DNA of 64,000 bases from Ignavibacteriota bacterium (GTDB lineage Bacteria > Bacteroidota > Ignavibacteria > Tepidaquicellales > Tepidaquicellaceae). The notes beneath the pieces are model-generated. The model ran no database searches and was not told the origin of the DNA. It saw nothing but the letters and a program-made list of their open reading frames with translations. The position numbers and the translations under genes are program-made. Shown one piece after another: positions 17,701 to 24,609 of this stretch (the stretch's first letter is position 1; each line of letters begins with the position of its first letter). Location of the stretch: the NCBI GenBank assembly GCA_026390735.1, contig JAPLFJ010000064.1, positions 1 to 64,000 on the forward strand. Direction: 5' to 3'.

Positions 17701-18351
17701 TATATTGAATGGGGGGAAAAACAAAAGACAAGAGAAAGACAAAAAACAAAGGCTGGTATACCATGGCCTAAGACCGAAACAGTAAAAGCTAGAAAGTATT
17801 GGTATTCAATTCCGAAACAAAATCTGTTAAAAACTAATTTGTTTATGCAATATGTAGCTAATGATAGGTTCTATTGTTGTTTTTCTCAAACAGAACTAAC
17901 GAGCGATCGTTGTTTTCATAGATTGTTTCAATCAAATAATGATAATTTGTATAAACAAATATTGATATTGAATTCAACAATACAAATGTTTTTTGTGATG
18001 TTATTTGGTAGAGCATCGCTTGGATTAGGAGCAATGAAATTTGAAACTAAAGATGCTAAAAATCTTATCTCAATTGATACAGAAAAACTAAATATTTCCG
18101 AGAAAAATGCTTTGGGAATAGTTGATAAATTAAGTAAAAGAATTCCGTTCTCAGTATTTGTTGAATGTGGAATAAATCCTGATTTAGATATTCCAATTGA
18201 AGAGCAAGAACCAAACCCTTTACCTGACAGAGCAGAACTTGATAAAATTGTTTTTGATGCTCTTGAACTTACGGTTGATGAACGCAAAGATGTTTATCGT
18301 GCCGTATGCCGTCTTGTATGGAACAGAATAAGTAAAGCAAAAAGTGTATAA
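14782..18351 (+). CDS. Eco57I-type adenine-N6 DNA methyltransferase with target-recognition region
   Basis: A 1189-residue protein that should methylate adenine in a specific DNA site. Motif I is CDPAVGSGAF (about 428-437) and the catalytic motif IV is VIGNPPYVRS (NPPY about 673-676). The N-terminal part has the block typical of large Eco57I/type IIG-like proteins (ERSSKKLQYEIARKIL, GNFRFSLVYANYL, RFTYYVNKELTNKTFL), but I see no convincing PD-(D/E)xK nuclease, which fits cutting being done by the PLD-helicase. Residues 760-1130 look like a target-recognition region and are more AT-rich than the rest, as expected of a fast-changing, exchanged segment. The start lies 18 bases after the ATPase gene. 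Confidence 0.9.
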   Translation: MSKEKLQGIINDFNPDKFGEFFREKNRNFSRTTEKLSQYNDDRFTACTKIGEIKFEDDNIIFVHTKTKNDLTERSSKKLQYEIARKILKTERFDAGIFIFYDSNGNFRFSLVYANYLGNKRDWNNFRRFTYYVNKELTNKTFLKQIGDGDFSSLTKIKEIFSITAVTNIFYDEFLKIYENIVAKVVECNDDIEIGKARDFVLLFAIRIIFIGFIQKKRWIGNDDDFLISFLKEYKRLNKNDDSFYERWLEPLFFEALNSFGKKVAYRKNDFSKELEDVLLMAPYLNGGLFRVKPGFDDKEYYIPDNEVEQFFEFLFSHSFTIEENSFEDEDLQLNPEFLGIIFERIVNKANGAVYTPRTEVDFMCRLSLVKWLEKNTSASIQKHNLYELFFREAGKGDEFEDRQKDGSFSKVEIEEILNLLENITVCDPAVGSGAFIVGMLQVLDEIIENLSKRLNLNTDDIFERKKKIISNSLYGVEVKEWAVWICQLRLWISIFIDAPDELKYSPVAILPSLEFKIRQGDSLVQRIGNKMFPVLGHADVKGRVKSKITELKKIKSDYFYNKGKLSEFIIKEKEISVYQSIIDEEIEELKESVRRKSSIEKVTKTGLFSDPKDVSSQEVLTYDENEVQDIKYRINELVEQKSNIRIDKPLIWNIEFAEIFVEKDGFDLVIGNPPYVRSEKIDDPTFKTKNKKEYKDLLGLMIRLDFPYHFKSRAKFDYKSDLYIYFYIRSLRLLNKNGYLNFICSNSWLDVGYGSCLQDFLLDYCQIDFIIDNHSKRSFESADINTIISLINAPQKKSNKSHLVKFVAFKKPFEEIVFTENMIQIDSTKEIVSNNSFRVYPISNNDLKLSGTEFINDELEQLNIGEYVGDKWGAKYLRAPEVYFKVINKNFNKLVKLKELMNILPGCYSGLNDFFYIDKGIIDKFDIEDDYVVPIIRSSKDVNSFEINISNDNYVLSIPSDDKSNLKRGVRKYIEWGEKQKTRERQKTKAGIPWPKTETVKARKYWYSIPKQNLLKTNLFMQYVANDRFYCCFSQTELTSDRCFHRLFQSNNDNLYKQILILNSTIQMFFVMLFGRASLGLGAMKFETKDAKNLISIDTEKLNISEKNALGIVDKLSKRIPFSVFVECGINPDLDIPIEEQEPNPLPDRAELDKIVFDALELTVDERKDVYRAVCRLVWNRISKAKSV

Positions 18352-18369
18352 TAATAAAACTTAAATATT

Positions 18370-19569
18370 ATGGCTAATAAAACATATTACAAATTAGTTT
18401 TTGAAATAGATGAAATAGAAAAAAATCTCGGTACAATGGTGACTGATGAGGAGAAGATAAAATATCTTTTAGATTTGCGTAATCACTACATTTTCTTTTG
18501 CTATAATTTGAATGACAGAGCTATTAGGCTTGAGATACACCCAAGTGTGATTAGGAAGTACGAGTTTATTCCTTATTCTGTAACTTCGGACTTTGAGCAG
18601 ACACACATTTCGAGGTCGGGGTTTGTGTTATTGCTTCGTCACATTGACAGAGAATTAATACCCTTTGTCAGGGCAGAACTCTTTAAATTAGATAAGGACA
18701 TAAAGGAAGATTTGCGAATAATGACAAAGGATTATAATCTGTTTAATTTTGATTTGAATAAAGTATTAGACCACAGCAATGACTTAAAAGAGGATAAAAT
18801 ATTGTACCTGGAAGGAGTGATTAAAGATTATGAACAAAATTTGAAAGAAGAATGCGATAAGGATTTCGGTTTAAACTATTATCATGAATTATCGAATAGT
18901 GAATTTGTAAAAGGTGTTAAAGACAGAATTATTGCCTGGAAAAAATATCCGGATATATTATTTCCAAAATTAGTGAAAGAGGAAGCGAAGGCAGAAAACC
19001 CAGAGGTTTTCAAACTGGATCCAATCTTATATGAATTTAAGTTTTATAGAATAAAAGAATATACAAAGGGGTTAAACAATCCAGTAGAACAGATTAAGTA
19101 CCTTGAGTTTGTTAAGAAAGAAGCAAAACAGAATACTAAATATTTTGAAGAGGATGAATATATAATATTTATTAGATCGCTTAATTCGGAAATAGAATTT
19201 TATACAAAAATTTTAAATATATCAAACATAAACACTGATAATGCTGTTTCTTCTTCAAATAAGGAAATCATTAAGCTTCACTGGCAGGATGATAATTCTC
19301 TGGTCCCTTATCTTTTAGATCTTCTTCATAAAGAAGGACTTATTTCGAATGGTGATTATGAAAACAGAAAGCAGTTTATTGAACAGACTATCCTTAAAAA
19401 TAATGGTGAAGTATTTACCGCAAAGGAGGTCGCATCTTATGAATATTCATTTGAGAATATAAACACAAAAGGTGCTCCCAGAAAACGTGCCAAAGTTGAG
19501 AGAATTTCCGGTGAGTTAAAGGTAAAGAGTCTTGACATAAAGGCAGAAAAGAGGAAGCCGAAGGAGTAA
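18370..19569 (+). CDS. Unknown accessory protein with RteC-like C-terminal segment
   Basis: A 399-residue, highly charged, Lys/Glu-rich helical protein with no signal peptide or membrane segment. I do not recognise the main part. The C-terminal segment IIKLHWQDDNSLVPYLLDLL followed by KEGLI and a helical stretch to about residue 370 recalls a short C-terminal module found in Bacteroidota RteC and many proteins of mobile elements; this likeness is by eye only. The gene starts 18 bases after the methyltransferase stop, the same spacing as the pair before it, so it is probably the last gene of the putative defence operon and may regulate or specify it. It ends in a basic tail (KAEKRKPKE). Confidence 0.6.
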   Translation: MANKTYYKLVFEIDEIEKNLGTMVTDEEKIKYLLDLRNHYIFFCYNLNDRAIRLEIHPSVIRKYEFIPYSVTSDFEQTHISRSGFVLLLRHIDRELIPFVRAELFKLDKDIKEDLRIMTKDYNLFNFDLNKVLDHSNDLKEDKILYLEGVIKDYEQNLKEECDKDFGLNYYHELSNSEFVKGVKDRIIAWKKYPDILFPKLVKEEAKAENPEVFKLDPILYEFKFYRIKEYTKGLNNPVEQIKYLEFVKKEAKQNTKYFEEDEYIIFIRSLNSEIEFYTKILNISNINTDNAVSSSNKEIIKLHWQDDNSLVPYLLDLLHKEGLISNGDYENRKQFIEQTILKNNGEVFTAKEVASYEYSFENINTKGAPRKRAKVERISGELKVKSLDIKAEKRKPKE

Positions 19570-20215
19570 AATCTAATGAAATCCAATCGCATATTTCGTC
19601 AGCACTAAGCAGTTTTTTTGTGTAAACAAAAGAATTATCCTTCATTTAATTAGCCTGTAACCCTCATTAAAATATACCTGTTAGTCCTTTTATTCCAATT
19701 TTAAAAATCATTGTAATTTATGATTACAATGATGTATAATGGTAAACCCTTCCTGCCTGATATATTTTTGTACTATGATTTATTTAAACAGAATAGTGCA
19801 GAATTATAAATCGGCAATCAGCCGAAAGGGAAGCGGATGGGGATTCGTTTCAGCGAAAATCGTTAATTATCTTAGGCAAGTGTCCGAGATTTATAAAAAA
19901 AGCATATACATTGCCTATAGAATCCATATTGAATCCCCTTATAAAGCCCTTACGGCTCATATAAAATTCATATTAAAAGTCATTAGCCCGCCCTTTGCTG
20001 ACGTAAGGCTGGCATATGAAAGCATATGGAGAAGGAGTGGTACAGTTCCGTTCTATACGGGACTGAGTCCGCCCAGAAGGGATGTCATTTCAGACGACAC
20101 GACGGTATTCGTGATTTTTTAATAATTAAATAGATAATAAAATGTTCAAGATAAATTTATTGAGCAGCAGTGATATCAAACATAATCTTAAATTCAAACA
20201 TAAGGAAAATCAGTT
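19570..20215. other. Gene-poor stretch with several inverted repeats
   Basis: About 650 bases without a convincing gene. An open frame at 19739-20122 has no family features, unlike-protein composition and no ribosome site, so I do not call it. The stretch contains a strong inverted repeat at 19707-19733 and hairpins TCGGC-N5-GCCGA (19811-19825) and CAGTTCCGT-N5-ACGGGACTG (20043-20065, one G-U pair). It could encode a structured RNA or the leader of the next gene. Confidence 0.5.
19707..19733. promoter_or_regulatory. Inverted repeat ATCATTGTAAT-N5-ATTACAATGAT
   Basis: The perfect 11-base arms could be an operator or hairpin. They contain the same TGTAAT/ATTACA half-sites as the pair at 13245-13292, but with a 5-base instead of a 2-base spacer. 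It lies about 140 bases past the last gene of the accessory operon. Confidence 0.45.
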
Positions 20216-20914
20216 ATGGCAAAAGTAAGAGATCAGCACTTAGGTGCTATTCAGGGTCAAGTAGGACCACAGGTATTTAAAATATTAAACGGCGATTCAT
20301 ACGTTGCACAGCTTCCTCACAGGAGCAATGTGGAGCCATCGGATGCTGTTAAGGAACGAAGAAAACAATTCGGACTGACGATGAAATTTGCAAAGGCAAT
20401 ATATATGCTGTTAATGTTAAGGCTTTTCTGGAAGTCGTTTATTCCAGATGGCGCAAAGAAGGCAATGACGACAATGTCGAAGATAGCGAAGGCGAGTTAT
20501 CCATGCGTTTCTGCTACTGAGATAACAGATATAGCGTTGTTAGCGCCGGACTTTGGTTTTGCGGTAACGACAACAACTAAGACACTTGCAAATGATGAAT
20601 TCACAGTGGTGACTGCGGCTCTTGGAGACACAGGCATTATTGACACAACGAAAGAGACAACTGTGTATCTTTTATGTGTAGCACATTTGTCAGAACCAAC
20701 GAGCAATACATATTCAGCAAACCGCTTTTTCAGTCTTAAGTCAGCGGGACAGATTCTATCGACATCAACGGCGTTAACGTTTACGATACCGCTTGACAGT
20801 GCGATGGGTCAGGTTTACGATGCTTATGCAACTAAGAAGGCGTTCTTTGTACTTGTGACTACGGACAGCAATGGGGCACCAGTACATTTTTCAAGTACGT
20901 TTCATACATCATAA
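20216..20914 (+). CDS. DUF6266-like protein, paralogue 1
   Basis: A 232-residue protein resembling the DUF6266 family of Bacteroidota, whose function is unknown. The N-terminal region has the family pattern: GAIQGQVG, then K-x2-NGDSYVAQLP, then a conserved R-x-QF, followed by a helical KFAKAIYMLLMLRLFWKSFIP. The C-terminal half is Thr-rich and beta-like. No signal peptide is seen. It shares this N-terminal pattern with the next gene (see 21081-21794), so the pair arose by duplication. The start has AAGGAAAATCAGTT before ATG, an acceptable ribosome site. It ends with its own terminator. Confidence 0.65.
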   Translation: MAKVRDQHLGAIQGQVGPQVFKILNGDSYVAQLPHRSNVEPSDAVKERRKQFGLTMKFAKAIYMLLMLRLFWKSFIPDGAKKAMTTMSKIAKASYPCVSATEITDIALLAPDFGFAVTTTTKTLANDEFTVVTAALGDTGIIDTTKETTVYLLCVAHLSEPTSNTYSANRFFSLKSAGQILSTSTALTFTIPLDSAMGQVYDAYATKKAFFVLVTTDSNGAPVHFSSTFHTS

Positions 20915-20966
20915 TTATTCTGAGGGAATGCGCGCAAAAATCAGAGTAATGTTTCAGTGAAGATCG

Positions 20967-21002
20967 GTACCGCTCCTTTGTGATGGAGGGGCGGTACTTT
21001 TT
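20967..21002 (+). terminator. Terminator after the first DUF6266-like gene
   Basis: GTACCGCTCC (20967-20976) pairs with GGGGCGGTAC (20988-20997, one G-T wobble) and is followed by TTTTT. Confidence 0.8.
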
Positions 21003-21005
21003 AAG

Positions 21006-21054
21006 AGCAGTTGTTCGTTGATAGTTGTTCGTTGTTCGTTGTTAGTTGATAGTT
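21006..21054. repeat. Array of seven 7-base repeats
   Basis: Seven consecutive heptamers fit the pattern G-N-T-N-GTT or close variants: AGCAGTT, GTTCGTT, GATAGTT, GTTCGTT, GTTCGTT, GTTAGTT, GATAGTT. The array sits between the terminator of one DUF6266-like gene and the start of the next. It resembles the heptameric STRR repeats described in cyanobacteria. Confidence 0.75.
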
Positions 21055-21080
21055 TTTTAAAAATTAAAATTGAAAAGAAA

Positions 21081-21794
21081 ATGGCACTTGTAACAGATCC
21101 ATTATTTAAGAATACATCGGGTAGAGTAGGGGACTTACTCTACAAGCAGATAAACGGTAAAACATTTGTTTATTACAGCCCTACAGCTGAAAAGAGGTCA
21201 GCTTCAAGGAATTCGGTTTTAAACAGAAATAAATTTACATTACTTGCAAATTTTTGCAGTGCTCTTTATGAATCTGATGCGATTCGGATTTTATGGAAGA
21301 GCAAATATCCCAACTCAAAGGGGTCGGTTTATAATATCCTTATTAAGCATTTCAGTAAAGCGGTAACGAGGAATGATGTTGAAAAAGATACTGAAATATT
21401 TCCTGATTATTGGGGTGTGAATGTTGATGTTCGGGAAGTTTACGTGAAAGAGAAGGTTTTGAACATTAGCATAGATCCGATAGAATATAAAAGAGATTTT
21501 GAAGAATATGTTCCGAAAGCAGTTTATTTTCAGCTTATAGGTTTTGCAAAATTCAGTAATCCTGTTAACGCTGATACGAAGGAATATGAGTTTGTTCCTT
21601 TTGGAACGGACATTAATAAACTGGATTACAATGAAGAGATTCAATGCTTGTTTTCTCCCGGTGAGAAATATGAAGAGATTTATGATAATTATAAATCAAT
21701 AAGGGTGTTCTATGGGTATGTGTTTACGGACAAGGATAAAAATATTATTGCGACATCAAGGAGTTTTGATGCCGAGGTGCTACGGAGAAAGTGA
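21081..21794 (+). CDS. DUF6266-like protein, paralogue 2
   Basis: A 237-residue unknown protein related to its upstream neighbour. Shared positions in the first 75 residues include SGRVGDLLYKQINGKTFVYY (against GQVGPQVFK-x2-NG), a Pro, an R-x-KF, an aromatic-rich helix, and RILWKSKYP (against RLFWKSFIP). The C-terminal part is different and acidic, and is probably beta-rich. I chose ATG 21081 (preceded by GAAAAGAAA) rather than an upstream TTG at 21018, because the latter would translate the heptamer array. The family is often found in several copies per genome; the role is unknown. Confidence 0.65.
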   Translation: MALVTDPLFKNTSGRVGDLLYKQINGKTFVYYSPTAEKRSASRNSVLNRNKFTLLANFCSALYESDAIRILWKSKYPNSKGSVYNILIKHFSKAVTRNDVEKDTEIFPDYWGVNVDVREVYVKEKVLNISIDPIEYKRDFEEYVPKAVYFQLIGFAKFSNPVNADTKEYEFVPFGTDINKLDYNEEIQCLFSPGEKYEEIYDNYKSIRVFYGYVFTDKDKNIIATSRSFDAEVLRRK

Positions 21795-21796
21795 AT

Positions 21797-21850
21797 AATG
21801 CCTTCCTGCTCTCCCTGCAAAGCATATGCAGGGAGCGCCCGGGAAGGAAG
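21797..21850. repeat. Dispersed palindromic element, copy 2
   Basis: Inner arms CTCCCTGCA (21811-21819) and TGCAGGGAG (21827-21835) and outer arms CCTTCC (21801-21806) and GGAAGG (21842-21847) make a two-tier hairpin. Read on the minus strand it shares the GCAGGGAG core and the AGGAAGGCAT(C/T)ATT flank with the element at 9683-9733. Confidence 0.65.
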
Positions 21851-21933
21851 AGTACGGAGCTTTATCAGGGGTAGAAAATGAGAAGTGATTGTGCAATACC
21901 TGACGGCATTGTGTTGTGTTTCCATTCTCTTTA

Positions 21934-21961
21934 CTACAAATATGGAATATCTACGATATTC
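21934..21961 (-). repeat. Single inverted copy of the 49-base repeat unit core
   Basis: The minus strand begins GAATATCGTAGATATTC and matches 27 of 28 bases of the unit that is tandem at 1535-1707. It lies about 100 bases upstream of the cupin gene. Confidence 0.8.
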
Positions 21962-22060
21962 TCTTTTCGTGGTTTTTTCATGACCCCTTAAAGTAGGTTC
22001 AATCTTTGAATTATTATTGTTCTGGTTGTTTGTTATTTTCTATTAATTAAATAATATAAT

Positions 22061-22423
22061 ATGGCAAAGATAGTAGAGACACCGAATATTATTATAGGTG
22101 CGGGGAATAAAGAGAAGATTATAAAGGAATATTTCGGGGTTGTGGCATCGGGTGATAAGAATGTTAGTATTGCAATGATGAAGAGTCCTGACGGATGGCT
22201 CGAACCGGGACAGACTCCTGAGTTTGATGAGTATACTGTTGTCCTGGGCGGTGTTCTGCACGTTGAAACTAAAGGCGGTGTGTATGACGTTAAAGCGGGT
22301 GAGGGGATTATGGTTGAGAAGGGTGAGTGGGTGAGGTACAGTTCGCCGAATCCTGAGGGTGCTTCGTATGTGGCTGTGTGTCTGCCGGCGTTTACGCCTG
22401 GGACTGTGCATAGAGACGAGTAG
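22061..22423 (+). CDS. Small cupin-domain protein
   Basis: The 120-residue protein is a single cupin (double-stranded beta-helix). Cupin motif 1 resembles DGWLEPGQTPEFDEYTVVLGG (about 45-65), where Glu/Asp rather than the usual two His are prominent; motif 2 is KAGEGIMVEKGEWVRYSSP (about 80-98), and the C-terminus has AVCLPAFTPGTVHRDE. The latter ending is shared with small cupins annotated near ethanolamine-utilisation or sugar genes, but the substrate cannot be told. It has few neighbours: repeats on both sides, and the TetR operon downstream. Confidence 0.8.
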   Translation: MAKIVETPNIIIGAGNKEKIIKEYFGVVASGDKNVSIAMMKSPDGWLEPGQTPEFDEYTVVLGGVLHVETKGGVYDVKAGEGIMVEKGEWVRYSSPNPEGASYVAVCLPAFTPGTVHRDE

Positions 22424-22472
22424 CAGTAAGAAGTAAGAAGTAAGCAGTAAGAAGTAAGCAGTAAGAAGTAAG
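22424..22472. repeat. Array of seven heptamers, (C/A)AGTAAG
   Basis: Seven tandem heptamers alternate between CAGTAAG and AAGTAAG, starting directly after the cupin stop codon. On the opposite strand this makes meaningless open frames rich in Leu-Thr-Ser-Tyr. Confidence 0.85.
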
Positions 22473-22563
22473 GAATAGGCACTTGGCAATAGAAGTTCTT
22501 CCTAAACCCAAGTGCCTAATGTCTAGTGCCTAATTCCTAAACCCAAGTGCCTAATTCCTAATG
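22473..22563. repeat. Inverted heptamer arrays around CCAAGTG/CCTAATG
   Basis: Three heptamers in one orientation (22473-22493, including CACTTGG) are followed, after 7 bases, by nine in the other (22501-22563: CCTAAAC, CCAAGTG, CCTAATG, TCTAGTG, CCTAATT and so on). The two parts can form a hairpin via TAGGCACTTGG/CCAAGTGCCTA. It fills the space between the cupin and the TetR operator. Confidence 0.8.
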
Positions 22564-22607
22564 CCTCCTCCTTTTCCACTTGATTCTTAATTCTATCATT
22601 ATTAATT

Positions 22608-22637
22608 TGGAAACTAAATAAACGAAAATAGTTTCCA
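22608..22637. promoter_or_regulatory. Operator of the TetR-RND operon
   Basis: The perfect inverted repeat TGGAAACTA-N12-TAGTTTCCA ends five bases before the tetR start codon. The 30-base span and 9-base arms suit a TetR-family dimer (or pair of dimers), so autorepression of the whole efflux operon is likely. Confidence 0.8.
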
Positions 22638-22642
22638 TACCT

Positions 22643-23266
22643 ATGAAAGACGATAAAACAGAAAAAGAGAAGATTCTGGTTGTAGCAGATAAACTGTTCC
22701 GTGAGAATGGTCTTTACAAGACTTCTATGGATGAACTGGCTGCACTGCTGCAGATAAGCAAGAAAACCATTTATAAGCATTTTTCTTCGAAAGATAACCT
22801 TGTTCTGGAAATTACAAAGTTCTGGATGAACGGGTCTACTAAAAGAGTCGATAAGATTATTCACAGCAAGACCGATGTTGTGACGAAGTTTGTTATGTTG
22901 CTTGAGGATTATTCCAATGACCTTTCAAAGGTGAGTGATAAATGGATAAGGGATTTTCAGGTTCATTATCCCGATATTTGGCAGACGGTTGAAAAGTTCA
23001 GGGAAGAAAAGATTTTCTATTATGCACGTAAGATTTTTAATCAGGGGCTGAAAGAAAAGTACGTGATGGATATTCCTATCGATATTGTTATTACATCTCA
23101 CGTTGCTTCTATGCACGCTATTGCTAACCCTAAGTTTCTGATGGAGAATAAATTTTCGATGTCGGAAGCCCTGAAGTATGTTTTTGAAATGCAGTTGAAC
23201 GGAATTCTTACTGATAAGGGCCGCACAAAATATTATAATCAAAAGAAAAAGCACATTAAGAAATAA
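22643..23266 (+). CDS. TetR-family repressor of the efflux operon
   Basis: A 207-residue regulator. The helix-turn-helix is at about 25-52 (TSMDELAALLQISKKTIYKHFSSKDNL). The C-terminal ligand domain is helical with no motif that names the inducer. It is the first gene of a tight operon: the TolC gene follows by 1 base, then the adaptor and pump genes. A perfect inverted repeat lies just upstream. Repression relieved by a toxic substrate of the pump is the expected logic. Confidence 0.9.
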   Translation: MKDDKTEKEKILVVADKLFRENGLYKTSMDELAALLQISKKTIYKHFSSKDNLVLEITKFWMNGSTKRVDKIIHSKTDVVTKFVMLLEDYSNDLSKVSDKWIRDFQVHYPDIWQTVEKFREEKIFYYARKIFNQGLKEKYVMDIPIDIVITSHVASMHAIANPKFLMENKFSMSEALKYVFEMQLNGILTDKGRTKYYNQKKKHIKK

Positions 23267-23267
23267 T

Positions 23268-24590
23268 ATGAAGAAACTAAAAATATTAATAATCGGTCTT
23301 GTTTTATTCTCATCGGGAATTATAAACGCTCAGGATTCAAATACCGTGAGGGTTTATACACTCGATGATGCAATATACACGGCGAAGAGTAATAATACAT
23401 CTCTGGTGAATGCCAGATTTGACAGGCTGAAAGCCGAAAAGAAAGTGTCTGAAGTTTACAGCGAAAGTCTGGTGCCTACTATGACACTGACTTCGCAGTA
23501 CAACAGGGCTTTCAAGAAACAGGTATTCGATATTTTCGGACAGCGGTTCAGTATCGGTACGGATAATTCTTTTGTTAACAGTCTGCAGGTTTCCGAACCT
23601 ATTCCTGTTCTGGGTACTCCTGTATTCCAGGCAATCAGGATTGCAGATTACTATACAGGTCTGCAGAATGAGAATGTTAATTCGGCTGAAGCAAAAGTAA
23701 CGGCAGACGTTAAGAAGGCATATTACAATGTTCTCTTCCTTAAAGAAGTTGTAAACGTAAGAAAACTTAACCTTAATAATGCAGTTGAGAATTATGATGT
23801 AGTTGAAAGAAGGTACAGGAACGGTACGTCAACTGAGTTCGATTATTTAAGGGCGAAGGTTACTATGGAAAACCTTAAGCCGCCTGTTGTTGAATCTGAA
23901 AATAATCTGACTATTACGAAGAAGGTTCTTAAGAATGCGATTGGTCTGAAAGACAGCAAGGATGTTGATGTTACGGGTTCGCTTACTTTTGACAGCACAG
24001 AATACTACGGAAGCATAGATGCCGTGATTACAAAGATTGCGGAGAATAACGTGTCCGTAAGGCAGTTAAGGATTAATCAGGATATTAATAAGCAGTTGCT
24101 TTCAATCGATAAAGCAAATTACCTTCCGAAACTTTATCTGTTCGGTCAGTATAATCTGCAGGCAGCGGAAGACGACGGCAGAAGTTTTGGTAATTACAGG
24201 TACTTCAATGTTATCAATGCAGGTGTGGGTCTTAACTGGGATCTGAACTTCTTCAGGAATTCATACAAGGTTAAGCAGAGCGAGATTGAGATAAAGAAAA
24301 CTGATGAAACTATTTCAGACGTTAAACAGAAACTGCGCCTTCTGGCACAGAGCATTATTCTTAAGATGGGTGAGGCAAAGAATAAGGTTGTGGCAACGTA
24401 CGGAACCGTCAAGATGGCGGAAAGAGGTTATGAACTCGCAGCACTGAGTTTTAAGAACGGTGTAGTTAACCAGATTGATGTTCTGGACGCAGGTTCACAG
24501 TTGAGCAATTCCAAGTTAGGTTATTATCAGGCAATAGTGGAATACTTGAACGCTAAAGCCGAGTTAGAAGAATTATTAGAGAAAAAATAA
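23268..24590 (+). CDS. TolC-family outer-membrane efflux channel
   Basis: The 440-residue outer-membrane channel of the RND pump has a signal peptide ending INAQ near residue 21. The family pattern is an internally duplicated coiled-coil region: SVYTLDDAIYTAKSNN-like start, NVRKLNLNNAVENYDVVERRYRNGTSTEFDYLRAKV in the first half and VKMAERGYELAALSFKNGVVNQIDVLDAG in the second. The middle contains the barrel strands (ANYLPKLYLFGQYN). Its start follows tetR by a single base and its stop is followed by 1 base to the longest form of the adaptor gene. Confidence 0.9.
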   Translation: MKKLKILIIGLVLFSSGIINAQDSNTVRVYTLDDAIYTAKSNNTSLVNARFDRLKAEKKVSEVYSESLVPTMTLTSQYNRAFKKQVFDIFGQRFSIGTDNSFVNSLQVSEPIPVLGTPVFQAIRIADYYTGLQNENVNSAEAKVTADVKKAYYNVLFLKEVVNVRKLNLNNAVENYDVVERRYRNGTSTEFDYLRAKVTMENLKPPVVESENNLTITKKVLKNAIGLKDSKDVDVTGSLTFDSTEYYGSIDAVITKIAENNVSVRQLRINQDINKQLLSIDKANYLPKLYLFGQYNLQAAEDDGRSFGNYRYFNVINAGVGLNWDLNFFRNSYKVKQSEIEIKKTDETISDVKQKLRLLAQSIILKMGEAKNKVVATYGTVKMAERGYELAALSFKNGVVNQIDVLDAGSQLSNSKLGYYQAIVEYLNAKAELEELLEKK

Positions 24591-24609
24591 AATGTTAAAT
24601 ATTAATTAT

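Noticed and set aside
17711-17716. Run of six G in the methyltransferase as a phase-variation switch
   Set aside because: Six is short for slippage, and the frame is intact; there is no second alignment of stop codons to suggest switching.
19739-20122. Possible 127-residue gene
   Set aside because: No ribosome site, no domain or hydrophobic pattern, and hairpins across the frame; no support as a protein.
20216-21794. Diversity-generating retroelement target genes
   Set aside because: No reverse transcriptase and no template/variable repeat pair was found in the window.
22033-22489. Two minus-strand reading frames rich in LLTSY repeats
   Set aside because: They come from translating the heptamer array and the complement of the cupin gene.
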